This document shows positions 1 through 8,440 of a stretch of 64,000 bases of DNA, in pieces. The notes under the pieces were generated by a model. That model searched no databases and was not told the origin of the DNA. It worked only from the letters and a program-made list of their open reading frames with translations. The translations under genes were made by a program, and so were the position numbers. Every line of letters starts with the position of its first letter. Position 1 is the first letter of the stretch. Source of the DNA: Desulfuromonadales bacterium (GTDB taxonomy: Bacteria > Desulfobacterota > Desulfuromonadia > Geobacterales > Pseudopelobacteraceae); assembly GCA_013349405.1 (NCBI GenBank), contig DUZS01000020.1:1-64000 (forward strand), given 5' to 3'.

Positions 1-250
1 ACCCGAGAAAACCAACGGCAGCCACGAGTGCCATCGGCAAAAATCCGACTCCCAGAACTGAACCGCAAGCGGCCTTGCAGCCACCGGCAAGTGCGTGCAT
101 TCCAAATCCGCTGCCTGCTCCACAACCAGCACCGTAGCCGGCTCCATAGCCTGCGCCGTAACCGCCTCCGTAACCAAGCCCTGCTCCTGCGCCATTGCCT
201 AATGCCACTGTTTTCACGCCGGCAACTAAATTCGGACAATTGTAAATCAT
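1..250 (-). CDS. Gly-rich small protein of unknown function, partial (C-terminus beyond window edge)
   Basis: Reading leftwards from an ATG at 250 gives 83 open codons up to the window edge, so the C-terminus is missing. A strong Shine-Dalgarno (AAGGAG) sits just upstream at about 258-265. The protein starts MIYNCPNLVAGVKTVALG, then has a Gly/Tyr/Ala tract with the repeat GYGAGYGAGYGAG (residues 25-42), then a hydrophobic Gly-rich stretch ending VGFLPMALVAAVGFLG. Cysteines occur at about residues 5, 43, 59 and 63. There is no charged N-terminus typical of a signal peptide. It could be a small membrane-active or bacteriocin-like peptide, or a structural Gly-rich protein; I do not recognise the family. 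It lies downstream of, and on the same strand as, the CZB gene. Confidence 0.6.
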   Translation of the reverse strand, partial: MIYNCPNLVAGVKTVALGNGAGAGLGYGGGYGAGYGAGYGAGCGAGSGFGMHALAGGCKAACGSVLGVGFLPMALVAAVGFLG

Positions 251-334
251 AGGTAGTCTCCTTTTCGGTGTATCTGTTGAGTATGTTGTAACTGCTTGAA
301 CTGCGTTTATTTACCACCAATTTTGATCTCAGTG

Positions 335-871
335 TTATCCACTCGATGAATCCCGGACATACCCTTTTGCCAGGTCTTTCTTCAGTAGATCCAGTGAGAC
401 CCTGGCAACATCCAGCCGGCTGCTTCTTTCACCAATCACCGACTTCAGCGCCTGCCAGGGGTGGTTGATCATGTTTTTCAGGCCGGCAGGTGCAACTTCC
501 TGAGACTCCTGGTATTTCTGCAATATTTTAAATTCCAGCATTGTCAGGAGATAGACAATTTCCTTACTCATTTTCAGAGCATTTTTAAAATCAAGCTCAG
601 CCTGAGCAGTCTTTTGTGAATTGAATTTTGAGCCATTATGCCATTCGACAACATTGTCTGCGGCAATATGAAAAATTTTATGACTTTTTTCCAGCATTCC
701 GATCTCCGGAATTTCCTTATACGTCCGCATTCCTTCGCCATAGAGCCAGACGCCGAGCTCGCAATTTTGATACGATGGGAGCGTGACTGCCGAGGTATTC
801 TTATGTATGAGCATTTCCAGCTGATGGACCCATTCCACATGGGTAATTCTGGCGATTGTTATATCGATCAT
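335..871 (-). CDS. CZB (chemoreceptor zinc-binding) domain protein
   Basis: The 178-aa protein carries the CZB zinc-binding signature: His11 (ITHVEW), Cys37 (NCELGVWLYG), His64 and His68 (EKSHKIFH). CZB domains bind zinc with a His/Cys/His/His set and usually sit at the end of chemoreceptors or diguanylate cyclases, sensing zinc or oxidants such as hypochlorite. Here the domain stands alone, with a helical C-terminal extension of about 80 residues, so it is probably a soluble cytoplasmic sensor or partner of a signalling protein. The ATG at 871 has no good ribosome site of its own. It overlaps (ATGA) the stop of an 8-codon ORF at 868-894 that does have one (GGAGATGCC before its ATG), which suggests translational coupling. 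It follows the PAS-LuxR regulator gene on the same strand. Confidence 0.8.
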   Translation of the reverse strand: MIDITIARITHVEWVHQLEMLIHKNTSAVTLPSYQNCELGVWLYGEGMRTYKEIPEIGMLEKSHKIFHIAADNVVEWHNGSKFNSQKTAQAELDFKNALKMSKEIVYLLTMLEFKILQKYQESQEVAPAGLKNMINHPWQALKSVIGERSSRLDVARVSLDLLKKDLAKGYVRDSSSG

Positions 872-894
872 ATAAGCGTTTTACCGTATTTCAT
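868..894 (-). CDS. possible 8-codon leader ORF coupled to the CZB gene
   Basis: ATG at 894 follows GGAGATGCC, a good ribosome-binding site, and encodes MKYGKTLI before a TGA that overlaps the CZB start codon (ATGA). This fits translational coupling or reinitiation. The ORF is very short and could be coincidental. Confidence 0.3.
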   Translation of the reverse strand: MKYGKTLI

Positions 895-1004
895 GGCATC
901 TCCATAAAGCGAAATACTTCAGGGTTCTTCTGACCGGACAATGCCTTGGATAAACAAAATACACAATAGTGATTTAATAATGAATTAATAGTGATATATT
1001 GTGG

Positions 1005-1925
1005 CTATTTTAGCGCGAGGAGATAGCTCTGCAGGTTTTGTTTTTTTCCGTTCAGCCCCAGTCTTTTCCTGATATTCTGCCGGTGCGTGTCAACGGTGTC
1101 CTTGGAAATATTGAGTAACGTTGCAATATCCTTTGATGTTTTACCTTCACGGATGAAGTTTGCCACTTCAATTTCTGAAAAAGTCAGATTATGAAGCGCT
1201 GTTGACAGTCTCATGGAAAATGGTGAGATAATCTGCAGCAGATTGGATTCGAGCAGACCGAGATAGGATATGTTTGAAGAGTCGGAAGCACATTTCCGTA
1301 ACTTTTCAATAGTCGGTATTATGAGCGTTTTCACGTTTGAAAAAACACGTTCTTCAAGTTCGTTTTTGTCATCCTCCCGCTGACGCAGCAGCACTTTCAG
1401 CGTGGTATTCAGATCCTCAAGATTTTGCGATTTTATCTCCAGTTCCTGATTCAGAGCGATCAAATCCTCAGTCCTGGCCCGTACTTTATCTTCCAGTTCT
1501 TCATGAGCTTCGCGCAGCGCCGCCTCCGCCCTTTTCAGCTCGGTAATGTCGCGAAAAGCGGTGACGGAGGCAACGGTCCTGCCACCTTCCATGATGGGAC
1601 TGCATAAAACAGATATTGGAAACGTACTGCCGTTTTTATGGGTAAACAGGTCATTGGCGGAACAATACTGGCTGCCGGTCATGATAACATTGCGCATCGG
1701 GCACTGCTCAAGCGGCAAAGAAGATCCATCGACATTGTGACAATGAATAATGTCATGAGCATTTTTATGCACCAGTTCACGCGCTGTCCACCCCAAAAGA
1801 CGCTCTGCTTCCGGGTTCATAAAGGTGATTTCACCGGCCTCATTTAATACAAATATGCCTTCGGCAATGTATTCGATAATATTCTGGAACAGAATTTCAT
1901 TGTTATACTGCATATATTTCCTCAC
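1005..1925 (-). CDS. PAS sensor / LuxR-type HTH transcriptional regulator
   Basis: The 306-aa protein has a PAS domain (about residues 10-130; FVLNEAGEITFMNPEAERLLGW and the closing VASVTAFRDITELKRAE), a coiled-coil of Glu/Arg-rich helices (about 130-190), and a C-terminal LuxR/GerE helix-turn-helix (about 240-300; LTFSEIEVANFIREGKTSKD, then TVDTHRQNIRKRLGL). No receiver domain is present, so it probably senses a small molecule or redox state through PAS and binds DNA directly. Its start overlaps the sigma-54 response regulator stop by 4 nt, so it is the last gene of that operon. A sigma-54 activator and a LuxR-type regulator encoded back to back in one operon is an unusual pairing. Confidence 0.85.
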   Translation of the reverse strand: MRKYMQYNNEILFQNIIEYIAEGIFVLNEAGEITFMNPEAERLLGWTARELVHKNAHDIIHCHNVDGSSLPLEQCPMRNVIMTGSQYCSANDLFTHKNGSTFPISVLCSPIMEGGRTVASVTAFRDITELKRAEAALREAHEELEDKVRARTEDLIALNQELEIKSQNLEDLNTTLKVLLRQREDDKNELEERVFSNVKTLIIPTIEKLRKCASDSSNISYLGLLESNLLQIISPFSMRLSTALHNLTFSEIEVANFIREGKTSKDIATLLNISKDTVDTHRQNIRKRLGLNGKKQNLQSYLLALK

Positions 1926-3277
1926 TCATCTTCTTTTCCTGTCAGTCCCAATTCCTTCAAGCGATACTGCAAGGTTCGCAGCGAGATACCGAGTGCCTCG
2001 GAGGTCTGACGGCGATTACCGCGATTTCTCTGCAAAGCGGTTCTGATCATCTCGGCTTCGCTCTGTTTCAGGAGTCCTTCACCGGATGGAGTTGCCGTGC
2101 TGCAATTAACTATCTGCGCAGGTAATTCGTCCAGCGTAATTTCTCCTCTGGCCAGAATAATTCCTCGTTCAATGACATTCTGAAGCTCGCGCACATTGCC
2201 GGGCCAGTCGTATAATGCCATCACACGGAGCGCTTCCGGTGTTATGCCGATAACACGCCGAAGCCCTGCAGCAGCAGAAAAACGGGCACAAAAGTATTTG
2301 ACAAGAGCGGGAATGACATCAGAGCGTTCCCGAAGCGGCGGCAGGAGAATGGGAAAAACATTCAGGCGATAATAGAGATCTTCGCGGAAACGCTTCTCTG
2401 CAACCTCAACGGCAAGGTCCCGATTAGTGGCGGCGATGACCCGCACATCTGTCTTGATCAACAGGGAACCGCCAAGCCGCTCAAAAACCCGCTCCTGCAG
2501 AACCCGCAGGAGCTTCGCCTGCAGGAGAGCGGGCATTTCACCGATCTCGTCAAGAAATATCGTACCCCCCTGCGCGAGTTCGAATTTTCCCCGCCGTGCC
2601 TGCACAGCGCCGGTAAACGCACCCCGTTCATGACCGAACAGTTCACTTTCGAGCAGATTTTCCGGAATAGCGGCACAGTTAAGCGGTATGAACGGCCCGT
2701 TTTTACGCGGACTTGCCAGATGAATTGTGCGCGCAATTACCTCCTTGCCGGTGCCACTCTCGCCCGTCAGCAGTACTGAGGTCGGCGTCTTTGCCACATC
2801 ATTCACCAGCTTTTCCACCCGCTCCATTGCCCGGCCGCTAAAGAGCAGTCCCTGTGGTGGGAGTCCGGCGTTCTCAAGCTCCTGAAGGGAAATACTCATC
2901 CGCTGCAGTTCCACCTGTTCTATGGCCCGCTTGATCGTTGCGAGAAAAGCTGCCGGACTTTCCAGCGGTTTTGGTAAAAAATCAAACGCACCACCTTTGA
3001 TTGCTGCGACCGCCTCTTCCAAACGGCCAAAAGCGGTGATGAAGATAAACAACGGCGGATTCGGCTCACAATGCACACGCTGAAACAGCTCCAGCCCGCC
3101 CCTGACCGGCATTTTCAAATCTGAAATCACCAGATCAAAGCGCTCCCGCTGAATGCGCCGTAACCCCTCACCGCCATCAGAGGCGGTCGCCACGGTATAA
3201 CCGGCGGTGTCCAGAATAGTCGTCAGCAGTTCCCGAAATACAGTATCATCTTCTACTATCAGTATGGTTGCGGACAT
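1922..3277 (-). CDS. NtrC-family sigma-54-dependent response regulator
   Basis: 451 aa from the ATG at 3277, chosen because GGAGACGTAATAAC precedes it and the receiver domain begins at once ([11 protein letters not shown]). Domains: receiver with phospho-acceptor Asp53 (VISDLKMP), AAA+ with Walker A GESGTGKE and the sigma-54 contact loop GAFTGA, and a C-terminal Fis-type HTH ([20 protein letters not shown]). It activates sigma-54 promoters after phosphorylation, almost certainly by the kinase encoded immediately upstream, whose stop lies 4 nt before this start. The sigma-54 promoter and two dyads found upstream of the operon (6370-6496) are likely targets. A longer reading to 3340 would run into the kinase gene and is unlikely. 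Confidence 0.93.
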   Translation of the reverse strand: MSATILIVEDDTVFRELLTTILDTAGYTVATASDGGEGLRRIQRERFDLVISDLKMPVRGGLELFQRVHCEPNPPLFIFITAFGRLEEAVAAIKGGAFDFLPKPLESPAAFLATIKRAIEQVELQRMSISLQELENAGLPPQGLLFSGRAMERVEKLVNDVAKTPTSVLLTGESGTGKEVIARTIHLASPRKNGPFIPLNCAAIPENLLESELFGHERGAFTGAVQARRGKFELAQGGTIFLDEIGEMPALLQAKLLRVLQERVFERLGGSLLIKTDVRVIAATNRDLAVEVAEKRFREDLYYRLNVFPILLPPLRERSDVIPALVKYFCARFSAAAGLRRVIGITPEALRVMALYDWPGNVRELQNVIERGIILARGEITLDELPAQIVNCSTATPSGEGLLKQSEAEMIRTALQRNRGNRRQTSEALGISLRTLQYRLKELGLTGKEDE

Positions 3278-3281
3278 GTTA

Positions 3282-4508
3282 TTACGTCTCCAGTGGCAGT
3301 TGCAAAGTAAATGTTGTACCAGATCCAACCGAACTCTCAACTGTCAGTCTTCCGCCATGTTCCAGTGCCACCTTGCGGCAGAGAGCAAGACCAAGCCCGG
3401 TACCACGCGCCTTATTGGTCCAGAACGGTTCAAAGATATGTGGAAGAATTTCCGGGGAGATACCGATACCGGAGTCGCATACTCTGATTATAGCGAGCGA
3501 TTGCATTTTTTCCAACTCAACTCGTAACTCACCACCGTCCGGCATCGCCTGGAGTCCGTTTTTTAACAGATTGAGCAGTAACTGAATAATGCGGCCTGAA
3601 GCGGACATCACCTTCAGAGAAGGGTGTGGCGTGTGGATGACTGCAACCCCGGCGGAATCGGCCTCCATGCGTATCATCGTGACGCAATCGTGTACCACTG
3701 CAGCCAGGTCAGTCGGCAGTCGCTCGCCCTGATCCTCACGCACAAAGGAAAGCAGGTCGTTAACCAACGATTCCATACGAAGCGACTGGGTTACGATCCT
3801 GTCCGCATAGAGGCGTGCCTGATCAGTTGTTTCAGCCGTTTCTATAAGTTGAGCAAAACCTTTGATTCCGGCCAGTGGATTGCGGATTTCATGCGCAATG
3901 ACCGCCCCCAGCTCACCGAGACGCGCCAGTTCTGCCTGCCGTGCCAGTTCACGTTGGCGTTTTTCGTCTCGCCGCAACAGATACATAACTCCAAGGGTGA
4001 CAAGCCAAAGCGAGATCGTCAGAAAAACCACAACTGTCACGCCGGTCTGCGCCCGCCTGATAACACGGTCCGCACGAAACGTATGGAGTCCAAGAGTCAG
4101 AAGATAGTCATCACCGGAGCCATGGATTGTCGTTTGGAGAAGATATATCTCCTCACCTGTGCCGAGTTTTTTACGCTCTTCAGAGATGCCGCTGTTACTA
4201 TCAATAACGGGAGGGGCTTCTGCTGAAACGGTTCCGACAAGTGCAGAATTGGTATGAAAGCGAACAACCTTGTGTTGGTCAATAAGTGCAAAATAGGCGA
4301 TATCTGCCGTGCGGTAACGGGCGAGTGCTTGAAAGGCCGGATCTACAGAGGCGAACTGCTCGATAGCAGTGGCTATTGAGAGTCCGGCACCCCGCAGGTT
4401 CTCTTCCGCAATTTGAGGCGCGGACTGAAATGAACTCCAGGAAAACCACCCTACCAGGAGAGTGAAACATATCGGGATTGCTATGATAAAGCGTTCGACT
4501 TTTCGCAT
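3282..4508 (-). CDS. membrane sensor histidine kinase
   Basis: 408 aa. N-terminal membrane helix (about residues 8-25), a periplasmic sensing domain of about 125 residues, a second helix (155-178), a HisKA domain with the phosphorylated His206 (AVIAHEIRNPLAGIKG), and a HATPase domain with N, G1 (VCDSGIGIS) and G2 (GTGLGLALC) boxes. There is no HAMP or PAS domain. It is the cognate kinase of the NtrC-type regulator downstream, and its start overlaps the end of the outer-membrane protein gene upstream. Its position in an operon of secreted proteins suggests it senses a periplasmic or envelope condition; the ligand cannot be read from the sequence. Confidence 0.92.
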   Translation of the reverse strand: MRKVERFIIAIPICFTLLVGWFSWSSFQSAPQIAEENLRGAGLSIATAIEQFASVDPAFQALARYRTADIAYFALIDQHKVVRFHTNSALVGTVSAEAPPVIDSNSGISEERKKLGTGEEIYLLQTTIHGSGDDYLLTLGLHTFRADRVIRRAQTGVTVVVFLTISLWLVTLGVMYLLRRDEKRQRELARQAELARLGELGAVIAHEIRNPLAGIKGFAQLIETAETTDQARLYADRIVTQSLRMESLVNDLLSFVREDQGERLPTDLAAVVHDCVTMIRMEADSAGVAVIHTPHPSLKVMSASGRIIQLLLNLLKNGLQAMPDGGELRVELEKMQSLAIIRVCDSGIGISPEILPHIFEPFWTNKARGTGLGLALCRKVALEHGGRLTVESSVGSGTTFTLQLPLET

Positions 4509-5404
4509 CAGAACGAATAGATGACCGCACCACCGCCAGCGTAGTCAGGACTGCTACTGCTTATGCCACGGGAGACGAAGAGATCAATTGCCGTTGACGG
4601 GCTCAGTGTCAGGAGCACTCTGCCTCTGACTTCCAGAAGGTTCTCAGAGTAATCCGAAGGAGCCGTTGCGCCCTTGATAATCAACATCGGGAGGATACTG
4701 TGCGTCATCTGATACCCGACTGTACCGCTGTAACTGAGGTAGTTCTTCAAACCGAAGCCATCCACTGTGCCCTGATAAGTGTACATGGCCTCACCAGCCA
4801 GATGCAGGTCGCCGAACCATTTGGAAAAATCGAGCCCCCCGCCGAAGTCGAATTCCCCCGTGCCAAGTCCGTTAGACAGAGACGCGGTCGGTGTTTTGAC
4901 AAACAGGGACGTCCTGACCTGAGGCAGAGCGTCACTTTCAAAGGAGAGGATGTAACCGGCCCGAAGAATAATGTCACCAAGCCCCGAAACCGAAGAGCTG
5001 TCAGCTCCCCCGGTACCTGAGGTCCCGGCGATTGCACCTGTTCCGGTTATTCCCCCTGTTCCCGTGATTCCGCCTGGCCCACCTTGACGGGCTGTACTCT
5101 GGGAACTGGTCAGAGCGGTTGGGGTTTGATAAATGGTCGTCGTCACCAGAGAACTGCTTTGATACAGAAGCGGCACTTCCACACTCATGTCGAGCCGCTC
5201 GGTCGGATACCAGCTCGCAATCAGCGGCAGATAGAAACTGCGGGTGGTACTCCCGGTATTATAGCTTCCCGAGCTGAATTCACCGCCGATGCTGATAGAG
5301 GCGATCGGCTGCTTTTCAGAAAGCTCAACAGCCCATGAAGCGCCGGCAAAAAATGTCATGGCAGCAAAAAGAGCAACCATTGTTAACAGCGAAGAATTAA
5401 TCAT
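4508..5404 (-). CDS. outer-membrane beta-barrel protein (transporter-like)
   Basis: 298 aa with a signal peptide (MINSSLLTMVALFAAMTFFA, cleavage near SWA-VE) followed by alternating amphipathic strands and a C-terminal aromatic residue (VIYSF), as expected for an outer-membrane barrel. Phrases such as FYLPLIASWYPTERLDMSVEV resemble the broad MetA-type or DUF3187-like outer-membrane families. A low-complexity Gly/Thr insertion (GITGTGGITGTG, residues 108-133) probably forms an extracellular loop. It overlaps the secreted OB-fold-like gene by 4 nt and the kinase gene by 1 nt, so all are co-translated. It may be a channel or a stress-sensing barrel; the substrate is unknown. Confidence 0.8.
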   Translation of the reverse strand: MINSSLLTMVALFAAMTFFAGASWAVELSEKQPIASISIGGEFSSGSYNTGSTTRSFYLPLIASWYPTERLDMSVEVPLLYQSSSLVTTTIYQTPTALTSSQSTARQGGPGGITGTGGITGTGAIAGTSGTGGADSSSVSGLGDIILRAGYILSFESDALPQVRTSLFVKTPTASLSNGLGTGEFDFGGGLDFSKWFGDLHLAGEAMYTYQGTVDGFGLKNYLSYSGTVGYQMTHSILPMLIIKGATAPSDYSENLLEVRGRVLLTLSPSTAIDLFVSRGISSSSPDYAGGGAVIYSF

Positions 5405-5931
5405 CTGCCACTCCCTCTCATGGTGCCGCCACGGTAACCGGCACCCCCGCCTGCGCCACGATTGATGTTTTGCCCTGCGCCGTCACCCCCGCCACGACCT
5501 CGTGACCAGTTTGGAGTACCTGAACTGGAACGCAGAGTCAGTGAACCACCTGCCGTTTTATTGTCCAGTTTCTGGGCAAATATATAGGTTGAGCCATCTT
5601 TCCCCTGAGCTATGGAGCCGGTTACGCTCAATTCCTGATCGCGACTTACGGTAAACCGTTGTTGTTCCCAGTAAGACCAGGGGCCAAGCAGCACCGTGAC
5701 AACACCCTGCCCTGTCGCTATGGTCATCTGGGTATGTTCATTTTTTTCTGCTTTGGCTGGAGGAGTGATGACCGTTCCGCGTATGGTGGCAACGGTATTG
5801 ACATCATACCCGGCGGCAACATCGAGTCCGCTGGGACGCTGACGCGTATCGTCACCCCAGAAAGCACGCGCTTCAGTGCCACCGCCACAAAGCAGGGCAA
5901 AGGTTATAAGGATAAAAATGGTTCGTTTCAT
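5401..5931 (-). CDS. secreted OB-fold-like protein with Gly/Arg-rich tail
   Basis: 176 aa from the ATG at 5931 (MKRTIFILITFALLCGGG), giving a standard signal peptide cut near EARA-FW; the longer reading to 5961 would add ten residues before the Lys-Arg start. The middle part (about residues 40-125: TIRGTVITPP, VVTVLLGPWSYWEQQ, LSVTGSIAQGKDGSTYIFAQ) looks like a small beta-barrel of the bacterial OB-fold type seen in periplasmic binding proteins. The last 45 residues are Gly/Arg/Asn rich (RGRGGGDGAG). Its stop overlaps the next gene's start by 4 nt. It probably works in the periplasm with the outer-membrane barrel and the sensor kinase; its ligand is unknown. Confidence 0.75.
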   Translation of the reverse strand: MKRTIFILITFALLCGGGTEARAFWGDDTRQRPSGLDVAAGYDVNTVATIRGTVITPPAKAEKNEHTQMTIATGQGVVTVLLGPWSYWEQQRFTVSRDQELSVTGSIAQGKDGSTYIFAQKLDNKTAGGSLTLRSSSGTPNWSRGRGGGDGAGQNINRGAGGGAGYRGGTMRGSGR

Positions 5932-6011
5932 AGCGGCAATTCCTTGTTCAATGGGTACCAACGATCCTGGCCAGGTGGGTAATACCTGACCGGGATCGTT
6001 GGTGGTACATG

Positions 6012-6326
6012 CTACGGAGCGGTAGGTGCTGCCGGGGCTACCGGTGTGGTCAGACGTGAACCGTCCATCAAGCCGTTACCTTTACCCTGGCGCGTGGGCG
6101 AGCCGTTGGCCGTTACACCGGTGGTGAGGAACGTGCCGTCACGGCGCTGTGAGTCGACCGGGCGTGCCGCTGCTGCTGTTCCGGCTGCGGCCTGGGTGGA
6201 AGTACACGTTCCGTTACTCTGGCCCTTGCTGCCACCGTTACCACGACCCGCTGCGGAGACATCACTTGTTGCCAATGCGGCCAGAAATCCTGCTACTGCT
6301 ACTGTGGTGATGATACGTGTTTTCAT
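6012..6326 (-). CDS. small secreted protein of unknown function
   Basis: 104 aa from the ATG at 6326, preceded by AAGGAG at good spacing. It has a signal peptide (MKTRIITTVAVAGFLAALAT, cut near VSA-AG), then a low-complexity mature part rich in Gly, Ser, Thr and Ala (GRGNGGSKGQSNGT) with a single Cys and a Pro/Ala-rich end (TTPVAPAAPTAP). It is the first gene after the predicted sigma-54 promoter at 6371-6387, so it should be strongly expressed when the downstream regulator is active. No family recognised. Confidence 0.7.
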   Translation of the reverse strand: MKTRIITTVAVAGFLAALATSDVSAAGRGNGGSKGQSNGTCTSTQAAAGTAAAARPVDSQRRDGTFLTTGVTANGSPTRQGKGNGLMDGSRLTTPVAPAAPTAP

Positions 6327-6370
6327 GGTCCTACTCCTTCTTGGTGAGATAGTCAATCTGACCTTATAAG

Positions 6371-6387
6371 AGCAGAAGGTATGCCAA
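6371..6387 (-). promoter_or_regulatory. sigma-54 (-24/-12) promoter of the envelope-sensing operon
   Basis: On the minus strand the sequence TTGGCATACCTTCTGCT matches the sigma-54 consensus, with GG and GC separated by exactly 10 nt. It lies about 45 nt upstream of the start at 6326. The operon it drives encodes an NtrC-type activator, so positive autoregulation is likely. Confidence 0.75.
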
Positions 6388-6450
6388 GCTTATAACTGAC
6401 TGAATTAGAATAATATTTCTGCTTTTAAGACACAAACTGATTCATATTTA

Positions 6451-6496
6451 GTGCAAATTCTGCACCTGTATTGCTATGCCTGCACGCCTTTGCAGG
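6451..6496. promoter_or_regulatory. two dyads, putative enhancer sites for the sigma-54 activator
   Basis: GTGCAAATTCTGCAC (6451-6465) and CCTGCACGCCTTTGCAGG (6479-6496) are two TGCA-n(5-6)-TGCA inverted repeats. They lie 70-120 nt upstream of the sigma-54 promoter, the usual distance for enhancer sites of an NtrC-family protein. The shared half-site supports binding by one regulator, presumably the one encoded in this operon. Confidence 0.5.
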
Positions 6497-6546
6497 GGGT
6501 AGTTGCTGAACAGGCATATCCCTTGACCTGAAACGAACCCGGCGGC

Positions 6547-7233
6547 TTAACTTTCTCCCGTAATACGGCCATCACTCACCTGAAATATCCGGTCGAAGCC
6601 TTCCACCATACGATGGTCATGGGTAACAACCAGGATAGCGGAGTGATTTTCCACAGCCAGTTTTTTCAGGAGGGCCATGACGTTTTTACCATTTTCAGTA
6701 TCAAGCGCAGCGGTCGGCTCATCGGCAAGAATCACCTTCGGCTTGTTGGCTAAAGCGCGTGCTATTGCGACCCGTTGCGCCTCGCCACCGGAAAGGGCTG
6801 ACGGAAAATTGTTCAGTCGGTGACCAAGATTGAGTGAGGTGAGTAGTTCGATAGCCCGGCTTTTAGCCTCAGAGCGTGACAGATGGTTTATCTCCAGCGC
6901 CACCATAACGTTCTCAATGGCGCTCAAAAAAGGTATCAGGTTGTGGGCCTGGAAGATGAAACCGAGCTTTTCACGCCGCATCCGCTTCAGGTCGAAGCCG
7001 GGCGTCCAGCCTTCATCGGCAACCACCGCACCATCGATGACAACCTTACCGTGTGTCGGTTCATTAATCAGGCCGATAGCGGTAAGCAGAGTTGTCTTTC
7101 CTGACCCGGAAGGGCCGAGAATGGCGACCAGCTCCCCCGGTTTCACCTGAAAAGTAGCATCGGCAATAGCGGTAACCGTCGTCTCGCCTTTACCGTAAAT
7201 CTTCGTCAGATTGTCCACTTCGATTGCGTACAT
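6547..7233 (-). CDS. ABC exporter ATP-binding protein (DevA/MacB/LolD type)
   Basis: 228 aa from the ATG at 7233, which lies 4 nt after the permease stop; longer readings run into the permease. It has Walker A (GPSGSGKT), Q-loop (FQAHNLIPFLSAIENV), signature ([15 protein letters not shown]), Walker B (VILADEPTAALD) and H-loop (VVTHDHRM). This is the class of ATPases that power FtsX-like permeases for export or lipoprotein release. It is the third gene of the membrane fusion protein-permease-ATPase operon. Confidence 0.93.
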   Translation of the reverse strand: MYAIEVDNLTKIYGKGETTVTAIADATFQVKPGELVAILGPSGSGKTTLLTAIGLINEPTHGKVVIDGAVVADEGWTPGFDLKRMRREKLGFIFQAHNLIPFLSAIENVMVALEINHLSRSEAKSRAIELLTSLNLGHRLNNFPSALSGGEAQRVAIARALANKPKVILADEPTAALDTENGKNVMALLKKLAVENHSAILVVTHDHRMVEGFDRIFQVSDGRITGES

Positions 7234-7237
7234 GGAT

Positions 7238-8440
7238 TTATCCACCGAGCGCCTCCGCAGGCTCAACCGTGAGCGCTTTTCTGATACCGACAAAACTGGA
7301 AATCATGCAGATCGCAACAACAATGACAAAGAGCATCTGCAGATCGAATGGTTCCAGGACAATCCGGCGGGGAAATTTTTCGTAGGTGAGCAGGATCAGT
7401 AGGTAACCAATGCCGTAGGCAATTATGCCCATCAGCAGTGACTGTTGGAGAATCATAGCGACGATTACGCGATTCTGTGCGCCGATCAACTTCAAGGTGG
7501 CGATAACTTTGATCTTGTCAAGGGTCGAGGTGTAAATGATGAGTGAAATAATGACCGCAGAAATTACCAGCAGGATAATCCTGAACAACCCCAGTTGCAT
7601 TCTGGCCTTTTCGATCATGCCCTTCGCCAGGATTGCGGTTTGCTCGGCATCAGATAAGGGTTTGAAATGGTTCCAGCGGCTGATCCGTTCCTGAACCTCA
7701 TGGAGGTTTGCACCGGGTGCCAGTCGTACCACAATGGTGTTAACCGTATGAGTTGATTCGGTGATGGCGGTGATGTTCTGCTGCAGGTATTTTCCCTGGG
7801 CAGGAGACAAGGACTGAATGGTGGCGAGGTTCGCTCCGATCCGCTCCCGGTCATTCCTGATAGCGTCGTTGTCCTTTTTGAACTGGATATCCTGGGCATC
7901 GGCCAGGCTCACATAGGCAACCGGATCACCGCTGGATGAGACAATCTTGCCGGTTAATCCTACGATTGTGTAATCATGAAGGCCAAGATGGATCTTTTCG
8001 CCTATCGCCATGCCCATCGCCTGTGCAGCCACCATTTCATAATGTTTCTGGCGGATATCGCGCCCGGCAACAATCTCCGGCGGGCCGCCGGAGCTGTTCA
8101 ATTCATAACCGATCAGGAAAAAGCGGAATGGTTTGCCGTAACGTTCAATCTGGATCGTCTGGAAAGAGAGCGGGGAGGCCTCCGCAACACCGGGCACCAA
8201 CCGTATGCGGTACTTGATGTCTTCCGGGATGCGCGAACTCTCAGCAAACGGACCGTTGGTATTCTGCTGTACAACCCAGATGTCTGCCTTGTTTGCGTGC
8301 AGTATCGCCAGGGCGTCGGCGATAAGTCCCCGATAGATACCCCCCATGCTGATAACCACCCCAAGGAGGAGTCCAAGGCCGATGGAGGTCAGTATAAACC
8401 TGCCCAGGTGGTAGCGTATATCCCGAATGGCGAGATTCAT
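7238..8440 (-). CDS. ABC exporter permease, FtsX/DevC type
   Basis: 400 aa. One N-terminal membrane helix (about residues 12-32), a large periplasmic domain (about 35-280), then three C-terminal helices (about 285-390) ending just before VEPAEALGG: the MacB/DevC/FtsX topology. Such permeases act mechanically with an ATPase and a membrane fusion protein to move peptides, glycolipids or toxins out of the periplasm. It overlaps the membrane fusion gene by 4 nt. The cargo cannot be inferred. Confidence 0.9.
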   Translation of the reverse strand: MNLAIRDIRYHLGRFILTSIGLGLLLGVVISMGGIYRGLIADALAILHANKADIWVVQQNTNGPFAESSRIPEDIKYRIRLVPGVAEASPLSFQTIQIERYGKPFRFFLIGYELNSSGGPPEIVAGRDIRQKHYEMVAAQAMGMAIGEKIHLGLHDYTIVGLTGKIVSSSGDPVAYVSLADAQDIQFKKDNDAIRNDRERIGANLATIQSLSPAQGKYLQQNITAITESTHTVNTIVVRLAPGANLHEVQERISRWNHFKPLSDAEQTAILAKGMIEKARMQLGLFRIILLVISAVIISLIIYTSTLDKIKVIATLKLIGAQNRVIVAMILQQSLLMGIIAYGIGYLLILLTYEKFPRRIVLEPFDLQMLFVIVVAICMISSFVGIRKALTVEPAEALGG

